A stretch of 64,000 nt of DNA from contig CAWEYW010000009.1 in NCBI GenBank assembly GCA_963813415.1, positions 868,001 through 932,000 of the forward strand, written 5' to 3'. Shown one piece after another: positions 26,459 to 35,613 of the stretch (its first letter is position 1; every line of letters begins with the position of its first letter). The notes beneath the pieces are model-generated. The model was not told where the DNA came from. It worked only from the letters and a program-made list of their open reading frames with translations, and did no database searches. A program made the translations under genes and the position numbers. The DNA is from CAIWHR01 sp963813415. Lineage in GTDB: Bacteria > Pseudomonadota > Gammaproteobacteria > Burkholderiales > Casimicrobiaceae.

Positions 26459-27505
26459 TCAGACGGCCGTGATCTCGTTCCTGATCACCCCGATCCCGCT
26501 GATCTCGGTCTCCATGATGTCGCCGGGCTTCATATACATCGGCGGCTTCATGCCATGACCCACTCCCGGCGGCGTGCCGGTCGCGATGATGTCGCCCGGC
26601 TCGAGCGTGAGTCCCATCGACAGCTCCGCGAGGATGGTCGGCACCTTGAAGAACATCTGGCCGGTGTTGGCATTCTGTCGGACGACGCCGTTGATGCGCG
26701 TCTGCAGCTTCAGGTCGTCGTGGTTGATGGCGCCCCGCGTGACGATCCACGGCCCCATCGGCCCGTGCCCGTCGAGGCTCTTGCCCTTGAACCACTGGCC
26801 GCCATGCCGGGTTTGCTGCAGGTCCCGTGCCGTCGTGTCGTTGATCACCGCGAAGCCGAACACGTACTCCATCGCACTCGCCTCGGGGATGTTCCGGCCG
26901 CGCTTGCCAACGATCACGGCGAGTTCGCCTTCCCAGTCGATCATCTTCGACACGGCCGCGTCGAAGGGAATCGGCGAGAAAGGACCGTTCACGCAATGTT
27001 GCGCCTTCGAGAAGAATACCGGGTGCTCGGGGTACTTCTGGTTCGGATCGCGCATCGCCTTGCCTTCCTCGAAGTGCTCGAGGTAGTTCCAGCCGACTGC
27101 GTAGACGTTGCGCTGGGGCACGGGGATGGGCGCAGCCAGGATCACGTCCGTGAGTTTCGGATGATCTGCCTGCGCTCCCTGCGCCAGCGCCCGCGCCTGC
27201 TTCAGCGCGGCATCGCCGCCGGCAATCAAGGAGATCATGCTTGCCGGATCGAAGGCCAGGCTCATGCCTCTTCGTTTCGCCTCGCGCCCGAGGTCGATCA
27301 CGCGTCCGTCGTCGAGCACCACGCCCGTCCGCAGGGCGGGCTCTCCCGGCGTGGAGAACGTGGCCAGGCGCAGGTCCGTCGTCGCGACGAGGCTCTGCCG
27401 CGGCATGGGGCCAGGCGTGTCGGCCGCCCTTGCCTGCCCCGGGAGCACGGCGCCCGCGGCCAGCGTCGCACCCATGGCCATGAATTCCCTTCTCGACTCG
27501 TCCAT
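26459..27505 (-). CDS. Tat-exported fumarylacetoacetate hydrolase family protein
   Basis: 348-residue FAH-fold protein. The N-terminus MDESRREFMAMGATLAAG is a twin-arginine signal (SRREFM) with a cleavage-like GQARAAD, unusual for a family that is normally cytosolic. The catalytic domain has the metal-binding pattern: DWEGELAVIVGKRGRNIPE (Glu ligands), INDTTARDLQQ (Asp ligand region), KGKSLDGHGPMGPWIV and GDIIATGTPPGVGHG. Two starts are possible, ATG 27503-27505 (GGGAGA about 7 bases upstream) and ATG 27536-27538 (GGGAG upstream); the first gives a cleaner Tat signal. Substrate unknown: acylpyruvate or 2-oxo-diene acid derivatives fit the fold. Confidence 0.85.
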   Translation of the reverse strand: MDESRREFMAMGATLAAGAVLPGQARAADTPGPMPRQSLVATTDLRLATFSTPGEPALRTGVVLDDGRVIDLGREAKRRGMSLAFDPASMISLIAGGDAALKQARALAQGAQADHPKLTDVILAAPIPVPQRNVYAVGWNYLEHFEEGKAMRDPNQKYPEHPVFFSKAQHCVNGPFSPIPFDAAVSKMIDWEGELAVIVGKRGRNIPEASAMEYVFGFAVINDTTARDLQQTRHGGQWFKGKSLDGHGPMGPWIVTRGAINHDDLKLQTRINGVVRQNANTGQMFFKVPTILAELSMGLTLEPGDIIATGTPPGVGHGMKPPMYMKPGDIMETEISGIGVIRNEITAV

Positions 27506-27583
27506 CCGTTCTCTCCCGCCTTTCGCGTTCGATTTCATCGTTGCTCCCTGGTTGGTGCAGCAGTTCATCGCGCGCGCCCCGCC

Positions 27584-28156
27584 TCATTCACATACGGGCA
27601 CGTGCCCGGATACCAGGCGCTCGAGGCGCGCCAGATTCGTTTCGCTCCCCATTAGCTCGTCGTGCACGGCACGGCTCGCCTGGGCCGGGACAAGCTCCCT
27701 GCCGGCAGCATCCCATGCCACGACCCTCACCGGTCGTCCATGCACGAACTCCGCTTCGGCGTGCAGCTGTCCATTGGGATGCCATGCGCGCATCACGCCT
27801 TGCACCTCGCCGCGCACTACCGGCAGCTCCAGCTTGCGCCCGCGCTCCCGTGGCGGTTTGCCACCAATATGCCATGTCGCGATAGTGCCATTGCGCACCC
27901 CGTCATCGTACGGGATCGCAGCGAGCCTCCCGCCGGCATCGTTCCAGAAGATGAACGTGCCCGTCGGCTTGCCGGCGTGAAACGCGCCAAGCGCCCGCAG
28001 CTGGCCATCCCGGTCACGCAGCTCGTAAGCGCCATTGGGCTGGCCGTCGCGGCACGCACCGCGGACGACGAGTGCCGCCGGGACTGCCGACGAGGTTGGC
28101 CCGGCTGCGCTGCACCAGAGGAGCAGTGCGGCGACGAACGCACGGCGATGGCGCAC
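27584..28156 (-). CDS. Secreted MORN-like repeat protein
   Basis: 190 residues. A signal peptide of about 24 residues (FVAALLLWCSAAGPTSSA) is followed by repeats of the form G(x)YELRDRDGQLRALGAFHAG, TGTFIFWNDAGGRLA and AWHPNGQLHAEAEFVHGRP. These resemble MORN/YwqK-type antitoxin repeats (G-x-W/F-x-x-x-x-x-G-x-L). GTG start at 28154-28156, preceded by GAGGA which overlaps the stop codon of the upstream TPR gene; an adjacent TTG is an alternative. Likely cotranslated with the TPR gene. Function unknown. Confidence 0.7.
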   Translation of the reverse strand: MRHRRAFVAALLLWCSAAGPTSSAVPAALVVRGACRDGQPNGAYELRDRDGQLRALGAFHAGKPTGTFIFWNDAGGRLAAIPYDDGVRNGTIATWHIGGKPPRERGRKLELPVVRGEVQGVMRAWHPNGQLHAEAEFVHGRPVRVVAWDAAGRELVPAQASRAVHDELMGSETNLARLERLVSGHVPVCE

Positions 28157-28163
28157 CAATTCC

Positions 28164-29792
28164 TCAGAGACTGTCCACCGCGAGGGTGATGTCGGCGCGG
28201 TGCCACGCACGCGTGAATGCCGCCTGCATCGTGCGTGCCTCCCGGTCGCGTCCCTGCGCACGCAATGCCGCTGCAAGACCATACAGGGAGCGCCCGTTGT
28301 TGCGATTGCGCGCAAGGTCCTCGCGGAAGACGGCCTCGGCGGCCGCGGCATCGCCTTGCCGCAACAGCGCGCCACCCAGGTTCTCGCGCGGGAAGAGATA
28401 CCACGCCGGCGGCTCGTCGTAGGCGAGCGCGTCTGCCGCCACCACGGCGCGCCGCAACGCGGCAATCTCCCCATCACGCTCGGAGCGCGTGCGCGCGATG
28501 GCGGCGGTGAGTTCGGCTTGCGCGACGCCGAGCACGTCGCGCGTCGCATTGTTGCCCCACGCCGTACCCTGCGGCATGGTGCGCGCCGCTTCGGCGAGCG
28601 CGGCGAGCTCGCGTGCTGCACCGTCGCCATCGTCGGTACGGGCGAGCGCCATGCCGCGGGCGAAATGCCAGAGCGCGACGCTTTGCGGCAGCTCGAAGGG
28701 AGGCTCGGGCGCAGCGAGCACCTCGTCCCAGTGTTCGAAGCGTACATCGATCAAGAGGCGCGTGGCGAGGAACGGATCCACGTCCGGAATCTCCTGCGCG
28801 AACGGCGCGAGATGACGGGTCAGTGCATCGGCGGCCTGGCGCGCGCTGGCATAGCGCCCGGCGATCGCCTCGCCGATCGCGAGGAAATGCATGTTGTGGG
28901 CGCCGTACATGATGCTGTACATCCCCTGGCCACCTGCCTTCATGAACGCCGCGTCGGCGCGGATGCCGGCACGGTTCGCACGCGCTGCGCCGTCGTAGTC
29001 GCCGAGCCGGATGTACACGTGCGCCGGCATGTGCGCGAGATGTCCCGCCGCCGGAGCGAGCCGCTCGAGCCGGTGTGCTGCCGGAAGTGCCCGCTCCGGC
29101 GCCGACGATGCCTCGACCGCGTGGATGTAGTAGTGGTTCGCCCCGGTATGGTTGGGCGACCGGCGCAGCGCGGATTCCAGGATGGCGACGATCTCTTCGG
29201 TACCGGGCTGCGGATGACCATCCGCCGTCCACAGCTTCCACGGCCGCAGATCCATCATGCTCTCCGCATACAGCACGGCGGCATCGACGTCGCGCGGGTA
29301 GCGATGCGAGAGCTGGCGCATGGCATGCGAGTACGCGACGTCGAGCTTGCTGCGGTCGGCGTCGCGAGCCATGGAATAGCGCGCACTCAGCGCCCGGATG
29401 TAGGCACGCTCCACATCGGTGGCGCGATCGGCGAGACGTCGGGCGTGCTCGATGGCGGCGTTCGCCTGCTCCGCCTGCTCCGGGCTCATGCTCGCATTGA
29501 TATTCGGCCCGAGGGCGAGGGCGATGCCCCAGTAGGCCATCGCGAGATCGGAATCGAGTTCCGCGGCGCGCGTGAACGAACGCACGGCCTCGCCGTGGTT
29601 GAAGGCGAAGACGTAACGCAGGCCCTGATCGAAGAAGCGCTGCGCGAGGCGGTTGCGGGTGGACACCGGGTGATGGATGCTGCCGATGCCGTCGACGAGC
29701 ACCACCGGACCGGTGGAGGATGCCGGTGGCGCGTCATGGGCGAACACGGGCGCGCTGAGCAGCGCGACTGCAAGCATCAGGAGCATGTGCAT
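28164..29792 (-). CDS. Secreted tetratricopeptide-repeat protein
   Basis: 542 residues with a short signal peptide (MHMLLMLAVALLSAPVFAHD). ATG at 29790-29792 is chosen because GGAGGA lies five bases upstream; an earlier ATG (29802-29804) overlaps that site. The body has helical TPR-like repeats, for example FFDQGLRYVFAFNHGEAV followed by AELDSDLAMAYWGIALALG near residue 60. Histidine-containing segments such as SPNHTGANHYYIHAVEASS and HMPAHVYIRLGDYDGA are typical of a widespread family of exported TPR proteins of unknown role. Lies downstream of livM. Confidence 0.8.
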   Translation of the reverse strand: MHMLLMLAVALLSAPVFAHDAPPASSTGPVVLVDGIGSIHHPVSTRNRLAQRFFDQGLRYVFAFNHGEAVRSFTRAAELDSDLAMAYWGIALALGPNINASMSPEQAEQANAAIEHARRLADRATDVERAYIRALSARYSMARDADRSKLDVAYSHAMRQLSHRYPRDVDAAVLYAESMMDLRPWKLWTADGHPQPGTEEIVAILESALRRSPNHTGANHYYIHAVEASSAPERALPAAHRLERLAPAAGHLAHMPAHVYIRLGDYDGAARANRAGIRADAAFMKAGGQGMYSIMYGAHNMHFLAIGEAIAGRYASARQAADALTRHLAPFAQEIPDVDPFLATRLLIDVRFEHWDEVLAAPEPPFELPQSVALWHFARGMALARTDDGDGAARELAALAEAARTMPQGTAWGNNATRDVLGVAQAELTAAIARTRSERDGEIAALRRAVVAADALAYDEPPAWYLFPRENLGGALLRQGDAAAAEAVFREDLARNRNNGRSLYGLAAALRAQGRDREARTMQAAFTRAWHRADITLAVDSL

Positions 29793-29856
29793 GGCTTCCT
29801 CCATCCGCACGCGACGCCGCCCGGCGCAGCGCCGCCGCTCGACTGCTGGCTGAAGT

Positions 29857-30855
29857 TCAGCTGCGGCGCCGGCGTGTCCACCACGCGCCCAGCTCACCCA
29901 CGATGCCGCGACGAAACGCGAGCACGCACACGACGAAGATCGCGCCCGTGAGGACGGTCACCCATTCGCCAAGGCCCGAGAAGTAGTTCTCGATCGAGAT
30001 GATGGCGAAGGCACCCACGACCGGCCCGAAAATCGTGCCCATTCCGCCGAGCAGGGTCATCAGCACGACCTCGCCGGACATCTGCCACTGCACATCGGTC
30101 AGCGACGCGAGCTGGAAGACGATTGCCTTGGTCGCCCCGGCAAGGCCGGCGAGGCCGGCGGACAGCACGAACGCGAGCAGCTTGAAGCGCTCGGCGTCAT
30201 AACCGAGCGAGATCGCGCGCGCCTCGTTGTCACGGATCGCCTTCAGCACGTTGCCGAAGGGCGAGTGAATGACGCGGTAGATCAGCAGGAAGCCTGCGGC
30301 GAACACCACCAGCACGAAGTAATACATCACGAGCGGCTGCGCGAGGTCGAGCACGCCGAAGAGGTGCCCGCGCGGCACCGACTGAATGCCATCCTCGCCA
30401 TGGGTGAACGGCGTCTGCAGGTAGAAGAAGAAGATCATCTGCGCCATGGCGAGGGTGATCATGGCGAAGTAGATGCCCTGGCGCCGGATGGCGAGCGCCC
30501 CGGCGACGCAACCGAGCGCAGTGGACGCCGCCGTTCCCGCCAGAATCGCGAGCTCGGGTGACAGCCCCCACACCTTCGCCGCGTGCGCCGTGACGTAGCT
30601 CGCCGTGCCGAAGAACATCGCGTGACCGAAGGAAAGCAGTCCGCCATAACCGAGCAGCAGATTGAAGGCGCAGGCAAACAATGCGAAGCACAGCGCCTTC
30701 ATCAGGAACACGGGATAGAAGCCGACGTGCGGCGCGATCGCGAGGGCGAACAGGAACACGATGATTGCCGTCCGGAATCCGCGGGCCTGCTCCGCGCCGG
30801 AATTGCCCCTCACCGCGCCGGGGACTGCATCGATGGCGGGCTGCGGCGTGACCAT
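29857..30855 (-). CDS. livM: Branched-chain amino acid-type ABC transporter permease (LivM)
   Basis: 332-residue inner-membrane permease with about 10 helices. The LivM signature around LLLGYGGLLSFGHAMFFGTA is present, as is the coupling-helix region SPFGNVLKAIRDNEARAISLGYD. ATG at 30853-30855, directly abutting the livH stop. Partners livH, livF, livG and the binding protein lie just upstream. The cargo may be an organic acid rather than an amino acid, because CoA-ester genes sit in the same cluster. Confidence 0.93.
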   Translation of the reverse strand: MVTPQPAIDAVPGAVRGNSGAEQARGFRTAIIVFLFALAIAPHVGFYPVFLMKALCFALFACAFNLLLGYGGLLSFGHAMFFGTASYVTAHAAKVWGLSPELAILAGTAASTALGCVAGALAIRRQGIYFAMITLAMAQMIFFFYLQTPFTHGEDGIQSVPRGHLFGVLDLAQPLVMYYFVLVVFAAGFLLIYRVIHSPFGNVLKAIRDNEARAISLGYDAERFKLLAFVLSAGLAGLAGATKAIVFQLASLTDVQWQMSGEVVLMTLLGGMGTIFGPVVGAFAIISIENYFSGLGEWVTVLTGAIFVVCVLAFRRGIVGELGAWWTRRRRS

Positions 30856-31743
30856 TCAGCGCTCCTGCCCGAACAGTCCGGCCGGCTTGATCAGCAGCAC
30901 GATGACCATGATGACGAAGATCACGGTATTCGACGCCTCGGGATAGAACACCTTGGTGAAGCCTTCGATGACCCCGAGACCGAAGCCGGTCAGTATTGCG
31001 CCCAGGATCGAACCCATCCCGCCGATGACCACGACCGCGAACACCACGATGATGAGGTTGGCGCCCATCTGCGGACTGACCTGGTAGATGGGGGCTGCCA
31101 TGACGCCGGCGAGCGCAGCCAGACCGACGCCGAAGCCGTAGGTGATGGTGATCATGCGGGGCACGTTGATGCCGAAGGCCTGCACCAGGGTCGCATTTTC
31201 GGTCGCCGCGCGCAGGTAGGACCCCAGGCGCGTGCGTTCGGTGACGAACCAGGTTGCGAGGCAGACGATGAGGGAGGCGACGATCACCCACGCGCGGTAC
31301 TTCGGCAGGAACATGAAGCCGAGATTGAACGAGCCGACGAATTCGTCGGGCAACCGGTAAGGCTGTCCCGAGCTCCCATAGTAGTTCGTGAACAGGCCCT
31401 GAATCATGAGCGCGAGGCCGAACGTGAGCAGCAGGCCGTAGAGATGGTCGAGCTTGTAGAGCCGCGACAGCATGGTGCGCTCGACGATGACGCCGGTGAC
31501 GCCTACCACGATCGGCGCGATCAGCAGGGACCACCAGTAGCCGATGCCGGCGAACTCGAGCAGGAAGAACGCGCAGAACGCGCCCATCATGTACTGGGCG
31601 CCGTGCGTGAAATTGATGATGTTGAGCAGGCCGAAGATGACGGCGAGGCCGAGGCTCAGCATGGCGTAGAACGCGCCATTGATGACGCCGATCAGCAGCT
31701 GCCCGAGGAGGGCCTGCAGGGGAACGCCCAAGATCTCAGTCAC
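30856..31743 (-). CDS. livH: Branched-chain amino acid-type ABC transporter permease (LivH)
   Basis: 295-residue permease. LivH signatures are FYAMLSLGLAVIFGLLNIIN, FTHGAQYMMGAF, and the EAA-like loop RTRLGSYLRAATENATLVQA. GTG start at 31741-31743. The binding-protein gene is 136 bases upstream and livM follows without a gap. Confidence 0.93.
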   Translation of the reverse strand: MTEILGVPLQALLGQLLIGVINGAFYAMLSLGLAVIFGLLNIINFTHGAQYMMGAFCAFFLLEFAGIGYWWSLLIAPIVVGVTGVIVERTMLSRLYKLDHLYGLLLTFGLALMIQGLFTNYYGSSGQPYRLPDEFVGSFNLGFMFLPKYRAWVIVASLIVCLATWFVTERTRLGSYLRAATENATLVQAFGINVPRMITITYGFGVGLAALAGVMAAPIYQVSPQMGANLIIVVFAVVVIGGMGSILGAILTGFGLGVIEGFTKVFYPEASNTVIFVIMVIVLLIKPAGLFGQER

Positions 31744-31879
31744 CGATGCGCATCCGTTCGGGCCAGCGTTGCGGGGTTCGTGGCAGCACCATGACTGCCG
31801 CGGAAACCCGCAGCTGCGGCTCCCGTCGTGGCGCTCTGCGCGCCAGGCGAAGCCCCAGCCGCGGGGTGCTGCGGACGAA

Positions 31880-33094
31880 TTACTTCACGAGCGGGCACTC
31901 GCCGGCATTGAGCGGCCGGAACGCCTGGTCAGCCGGAATCGTTGCACGGATCTTGTAATAATCCCACGGCGCCTTCGACTCCGACGGCTTTTTCACTTCG
32001 ACCAGATACGCCGGATGAATGGCGCGCCCGTCCACCCGCACGCTGCCTTTGCCGAATAGCGGATCGTCGGTGGGCATCTCCTTCATCTTGGCCACGACCT
32101 TGGTGCCGTCATCGCTCTTCAGGGCCTCGACGGCCTTGAAGTAATGCAGCAGCGACGCGTACACCCCGGCGTGCACCATGGTCGGATGGATGCCCTTGTT
32201 GCGTGGCGCGAAGCGGTTCGCAAATGCACGCGTCTGATCGTTCATGTCCCAGTAGAACGTGTTGGTGAGGATCAGGCCCTGCGCGGTATTGAGGCCGAGC
32301 GCGTGCACGTCGGAGATGAACACGAGCAGCCCCGCAAGATTCTGGCCGCCCTTCACGATGCCGAATTCGGCGGCCTGCTTGATGGAGTTCGTGGTGTCCC
32401 CACCCGCGTTGGCGAGGCCGATGATCTTCGCCTTCGAGGCCTGCGCCTGCAGCAGGAACGAGCTGAAGTCCTGCGTGTTGAGCGGTACCTTCACGCTGCC
32501 CAGCACCTTGCCGCCGTTCTTGGTGACGACGGCCGCCGTGTCGCGCTCCAGGGCATGTCCGAACGCGTAATCGGCGGTGATGAAGAACCAGGAGTCACCG
32601 CCACTCTTCACGATTGCGCTGCCGGTCCCGTTGGCGAGCATCCACGTGTCGTAGGTCCAGTGCACCGTGTTCGGCGAGCACGACTTCCCCGTCAGATCGG
32701 AGCTCGCCGGCCCCGAGGCGAGGAACACCTTGGCCTTGTCCTTGGTGATCTGGTTGACGGCAAGCGCCACGCCCGAGTTCGGCACGTCAACAATCACGTC
32801 GACGTGATCGACGTCGTACCACTGGCGGGCGATGTTCGAGCCGACGTCCGGCTTGTTCTGATGATCCGCGGATACCACCTCGACCTTATAGCCGCGCTTC
32901 TGGATGCCGGAGTCCTCAACCGCCATCTGCGCCGCAACGATCGAGCCGTTGCCACCAATGTCGGTATACAGGCTCGACATGTCGGACAGCACCCCGATCT
33001 TGATCACGTTGTCCGAGATTTGCGCCTGGGCGAGCCCGCTGCCGAGCGCGGCGGCCACTGCAACTGCCAGCACACTGCGTTTCATTGCCTTCAT
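31880..33094 (-). CDS. Periplasmic ligand-binding protein of the liv-type transporter
   Basis: 404 residues. Signal peptide (MKAMKRSVLAVAVAAALGSG to LAQAQ), then IKIGVLSDMSSLYTDIGGNG, the characteristic start of leucine/amide-type periplasmic binding proteins (peripla_BP_6). The ligand region has DVPNSGVALAVN and SGPASSDLTGKSCSP. AGGAGG lies 5-6 bases before the ATG (33092-33094). Related proteins in betaproteobacteria are often annotated as binding proteins for amides, urea or aromatic acids. The ligand is not defined here. Confidence 0.92.
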   Translation of the reverse strand: MKAMKRSVLAVAVAAALGSGLAQAQISDNVIKIGVLSDMSSLYTDIGGNGSIVAAQMAVEDSGIQKRGYKVEVVSADHQNKPDVGSNIARQWYDVDHVDVIVDVPNSGVALAVNQITKDKAKVFLASGPASSDLTGKSCSPNTVHWTYDTWMLANGTGSAIVKSGGDSWFFITADYAFGHALERDTAAVVTKNGGKVLGSVKVPLNTQDFSSFLLQAQASKAKIIGLANAGGDTTNSIKQAAEFGIVKGGQNLAGLLVFISDVHALGLNTAQGLILTNTFYWDMNDQTRAFANRFAPRNKGIHPTMVHAGVYASLLHYFKAVEALKSDDGTKVVAKMKEMPTDDPLFGKGSVRVDGRAIHPAYLVEVKKPSESKAPWDYYKIRATIPADQAFRPLNAGECPLVK

Positions 33095-33131
33095 GGTTCC
33101 TCCTGGTGGGTGGGTGTCGGGTTGGTCCCGA

Positions 33132-33887
33132 TCAAACGCCGAGATAATCGTGCAGCTTGGCCATGTTCGCGTCGAGTTCCGTGTTGGGGATCATGTCGAC
33201 GACACGGCCGTGGTCCATCACGTAGTGCCGGTCGGCAACCGTCGCGGCAAAGCGGAAATTCTGCTCGACGAGCAGGATGGTGAATCCCTGTGCCTTGAGG
33301 CGCGTGATGGTGCGTCCGATCTGCTGGACGATCACGGGAGCGAGGCCCTCGGTCGGCTCGTCGAGCAGCAGCAGGCGCGCGCCGGTGCGCAGGATCCGGC
33401 CAATGGCAAGCATCTGCTGCTCGCCGCCGGAAAGCTTGGTGCCCTGGCTGCGCAGCCGCTCCTTCAGGTTCGGGAAGAGCTCGAAGATCTGCATCATCGA
33501 GAGCCCCCCTTCGCGAACGATCGGCGGCAGCAGCAGGTTCTCCTCCACGGAGAGACTCGCGAAGATGCCCCGCTCCTCGGGACACCACGCGATACCGCGG
33601 CGGGCGATGCGATTGGACGCGAGCCCGATCGTCTCTTCGCCGTCGTACACGATGGAGCCGGTCCGCCGGGGCACGATGCCCATGATGGATTTCAGGGTGG
33701 TCGTCTTGCCAGCACCATTGCGCCCGAGCAGCGTAACCACCTCGCCCCGGAGCACGTCGAAATCGACCCCGTGCAGGATGTGCGACTCGCCATACCACGC
33801 GTTGAGGCCGCGGACCGTGAGTAGCGCTGCGGCGCCGGGACCGGGCGGAACCGTCGCGCCGGCAGCGGACAGGCGCTCGTCAGGCAT
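33132..33887 (-). CDS. livF: Branched-chain-type ABC transporter ATP-binding protein (LivF)
   Basis: 251-residue ATPase with intact motifs: Walker A GRNGAGKTT, Q-loop CPEERGIF (the LivF variant), signature LSGGEQQM, Walker B LLLLDEPTEGL and H-loop VEQNFRFA, as usual in LivF. ATG at 33885-33887 (MPDERLSAAGATV) overlaps livG by eight bases. The N-terminus has an 18-20 residue Ala/Pro-rich extension before LLTVRGLNAWYGES. Confidence 0.93.
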   Translation of the reverse strand: MPDERLSAAGATVPPGPGAAALLTVRGLNAWYGESHILHGVDFDVLRGEVVTLLGRNGAGKTTTLKSIMGIVPRRTGSIVYDGEETIGLASNRIARRGIAWCPEERGIFASLSVEENLLLPPIVREGGLSMMQIFELFPNLKERLRSQGTKLSGGEQQMLAIGRILRTGARLLLLDEPTEGLAPVIVQQIGRTITRLKAQGFTILLVEQNFRFAATVADRHYVMDHGRVVDMIPNTELDANMAKLHDYLGV

Positions 33888-34635
33888 GCGGCTGCCCCAG
33901 GTAGGCTTCAATGACCTGCGGATGCTTCGACACGGCTGCGTAATCGCCCTGCGCCAGGATCTCGCCACGGGCGAGCACGGTGATGTGATCGGAGAGTGTC
34001 GACACCACGCTGAGGTTGTGCTCCACCATGAGCACCGTGCGGTTCTGCGCGACCTTCTTGATCAGCGCCGAAATGCGCCCGACATCCTCGTGCGTCATGC
34101 CGGCGGTCGGCTCGTCGAGCAGCATCATTTCCGGTTCGAGTGCGAGCGTGGTGGCGATCTCGAGCGCGCGCTTGCGGCCATACGCCAGTTCGCCGGCGGG
34201 CGTGCCGGCCCACTCGACCAGGCCGACGGCCTCGATCAGTTCCTCGGCCTGCGCTGTCAACGACTCCAGTGCCCGGCGCGAGCGCCAGAAGTCGAACGAA
34301 TGCCCGTGCTTGCGCTGCAGCGCTACGCGCACGTTCTCGAGTACCGTCAGGTTGGGGAACACCGCCGAGATCTGGAACGAGCGCACGAGGCCCATGCGGG
34401 CGATCGTGGCCGGGCGCGATCCGGTGATTTCACGGCCGTTGTAGAAGATCTGCCCGCGGGTCGGTGTCAGGAAGTGGGTGAGCAGGTTGAAGCACGTGGT
34501 CTTCCCTGCGCCGTTCGGACCGATGAGGGCGTGGATGGTCCCTCGCTCGACGCGCAGGCTGACATCCTTGACGGCGACGAACCCCTTGAACTCTTTCGTG
34601 AGCTGCCTGGTTTCCAGGATCGTGTCGTCGGCCAT
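33880..34635 (-). CDS. livG: Branched-chain-type ABC transporter ATP-binding protein (LivG)
   Basis: 251-residue ATPase: Walker A GPNGAGKTT, Q-loop VRSFQISAVFPNLTV, signature region LAYGRKRALEIA (the LivG variant of LSGGQ), Walker B MMLLDEPTAGMT and H-loop VEHNLSVV. Pairs with LivF to energise LivHM. ATG at 34633-34635. A 172-base gap separates it from the crotonase gene upstream, so it may have its own promoter. Confidence 0.93.
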   Translation of the reverse strand: MADDTILETRQLTKEFKGFVAVKDVSLRVERGTIHALIGPNGAGKTTCFNLLTHFLTPTRGQIFYNGREITGSRPATIARMGLVRSFQISAVFPNLTVLENVRVALQRKHGHSFDFWRSRRALESLTAQAEELIEAVGLVEWAGTPAGELAYGRKRALEIATTLALEPEMMLLDEPTAGMTHEDVGRISALIKKVAQNRTVLMVEHNLSVVSTLSDHITVLARGEILAQGDYAAVSKHPQVIEAYLGQPHA

Positions 34636-34807
34636 ACCGCCGGCGCGTGGGGCGCCTTCCTCCTTCGCGTGTGGGCCGGATTATGGGCTAAGCGCAACGC
34701 CGTTGGCAATGAACACCGGAGAGCGCAAAGGCGGCGTCTGCACAGACCGGTACGCCGCAACGCGACAAGGTGCATGCGACCGTCTGCCCGGTGGGCGCCT
34801 GGATGCC

Positions 34808-35605
34808 CTACAACTCCCACCGTGGCTTGCGCTTCTCGACGAAGGCACTGACACCTTCCTGTGCCTCGTCGGCGAGCATGCACCGCGTGATCTCGACCGT
34901 GGCATCGCGATAGGCGTCCGCAATCGACCGTTCGAGCTGGGCGTAGAAGAAGCGCTTGCCGGCGGCGAGCACGACCGCGGGCTTGTTCATCATCTTCCGG
35001 GCGAGTGCATCCGTCGCCGCGTCGAGCTCGGGCATTGGCACGACACGATTGACCAGGCCCCACGCGAGCGCCGTCGGCGCGTCGATGAAGTCGCCGGTCA
35101 TCAGCATCTCGAACGCGCGCTTGCGCCCGATGTTGCGCGACACCGGCACCCCGGGTGTCGCACAGAAGAGCCCGAAATTGATGCCAGACGTGGCGAAGCG
35201 CGCGTCGTCGCTGCTGACGGCAAGATCTGCAGCGGCGACGAGCTGGCAGCCCGCGGCCGTGGCGATGCCGTGCACTTTGGCGATCACCGGCTGGGGCAGC
35301 CGCTGGATGCTGAGCATCACGTCCGAGCAGCGCCGGAAGAGATCGCTGAGGTAGGGCTCGCTGGAATTGGCGAGCATCTCCTTGAGATCGTGCCCCGGAC
35401 AGAAAGCGCGCCCCGCACCGGCGAGCACCACCACCCGTACGCGGGGTTCAGCGGCCAGCGCGTCGAGATGCGCCTGCAGGGCACCGAGGGTCTCGCCATT
35501 GAGGGCGTTGAACTGCGCCGGGCGGTTGAGCGTGAGAGTGCAGATGCCGTCGCGGTCATCGCGCAGCACGAGTTCCTGCAACAGGTCTTCGCGTGGGGCG
35601 TTCAT
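34808..35605 (-). CDS. Crotonase-family (enoyl-CoA hydratase/ECHDC3-like) protein
   Basis: 265-residue crotonase-fold protein. The CoA/oxyanion-hole segments AGAGRAFCPGHDLKEM and HGIATAAGCQLVAAADLAV are clear. Of the two catalytic Glu residues of classical hydratases, the second is kept (FEMLMTGDFID) but the first is replaced in ATSGINFGLFCATPGVP. This pattern is seen in ECHDC3-type proteins, so hydratase activity is uncertain. ATG at 35603-35605, eight bases after the acyl-CoA synthetase, so the two are co-transcribed. Confidence 0.88.
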   Translation of the reverse strand: MNAPREDLLQELVLRDDRDGICTLTLNRPAQFNALNGETLGALQAHLDALAAEPRVRVVVLAGAGRAFCPGHDLKEMLANSSEPYLSDLFRRCSDVMLSIQRLPQPVIAKVHGIATAAGCQLVAAADLAVSSDDARFATSGINFGLFCATPGVPVSRNIGRKRAFEMLMTGDFIDAPTALAWGLVNRVVPMPELDAATDALARKMMNKPAVVLAAGKRFFYAQLERSIADAYRDATVEITRCMLADEAQEGVSAFVEKRKPRWEL

Positions 35606-35613
35606 GGGGTCTC

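Noticed and set aside
34636..34807. Gene in the gap between livG and the crotonase
   Set aside because: 172 bases without a start/ribosome-site combination or recognisable product; probably control sequence.
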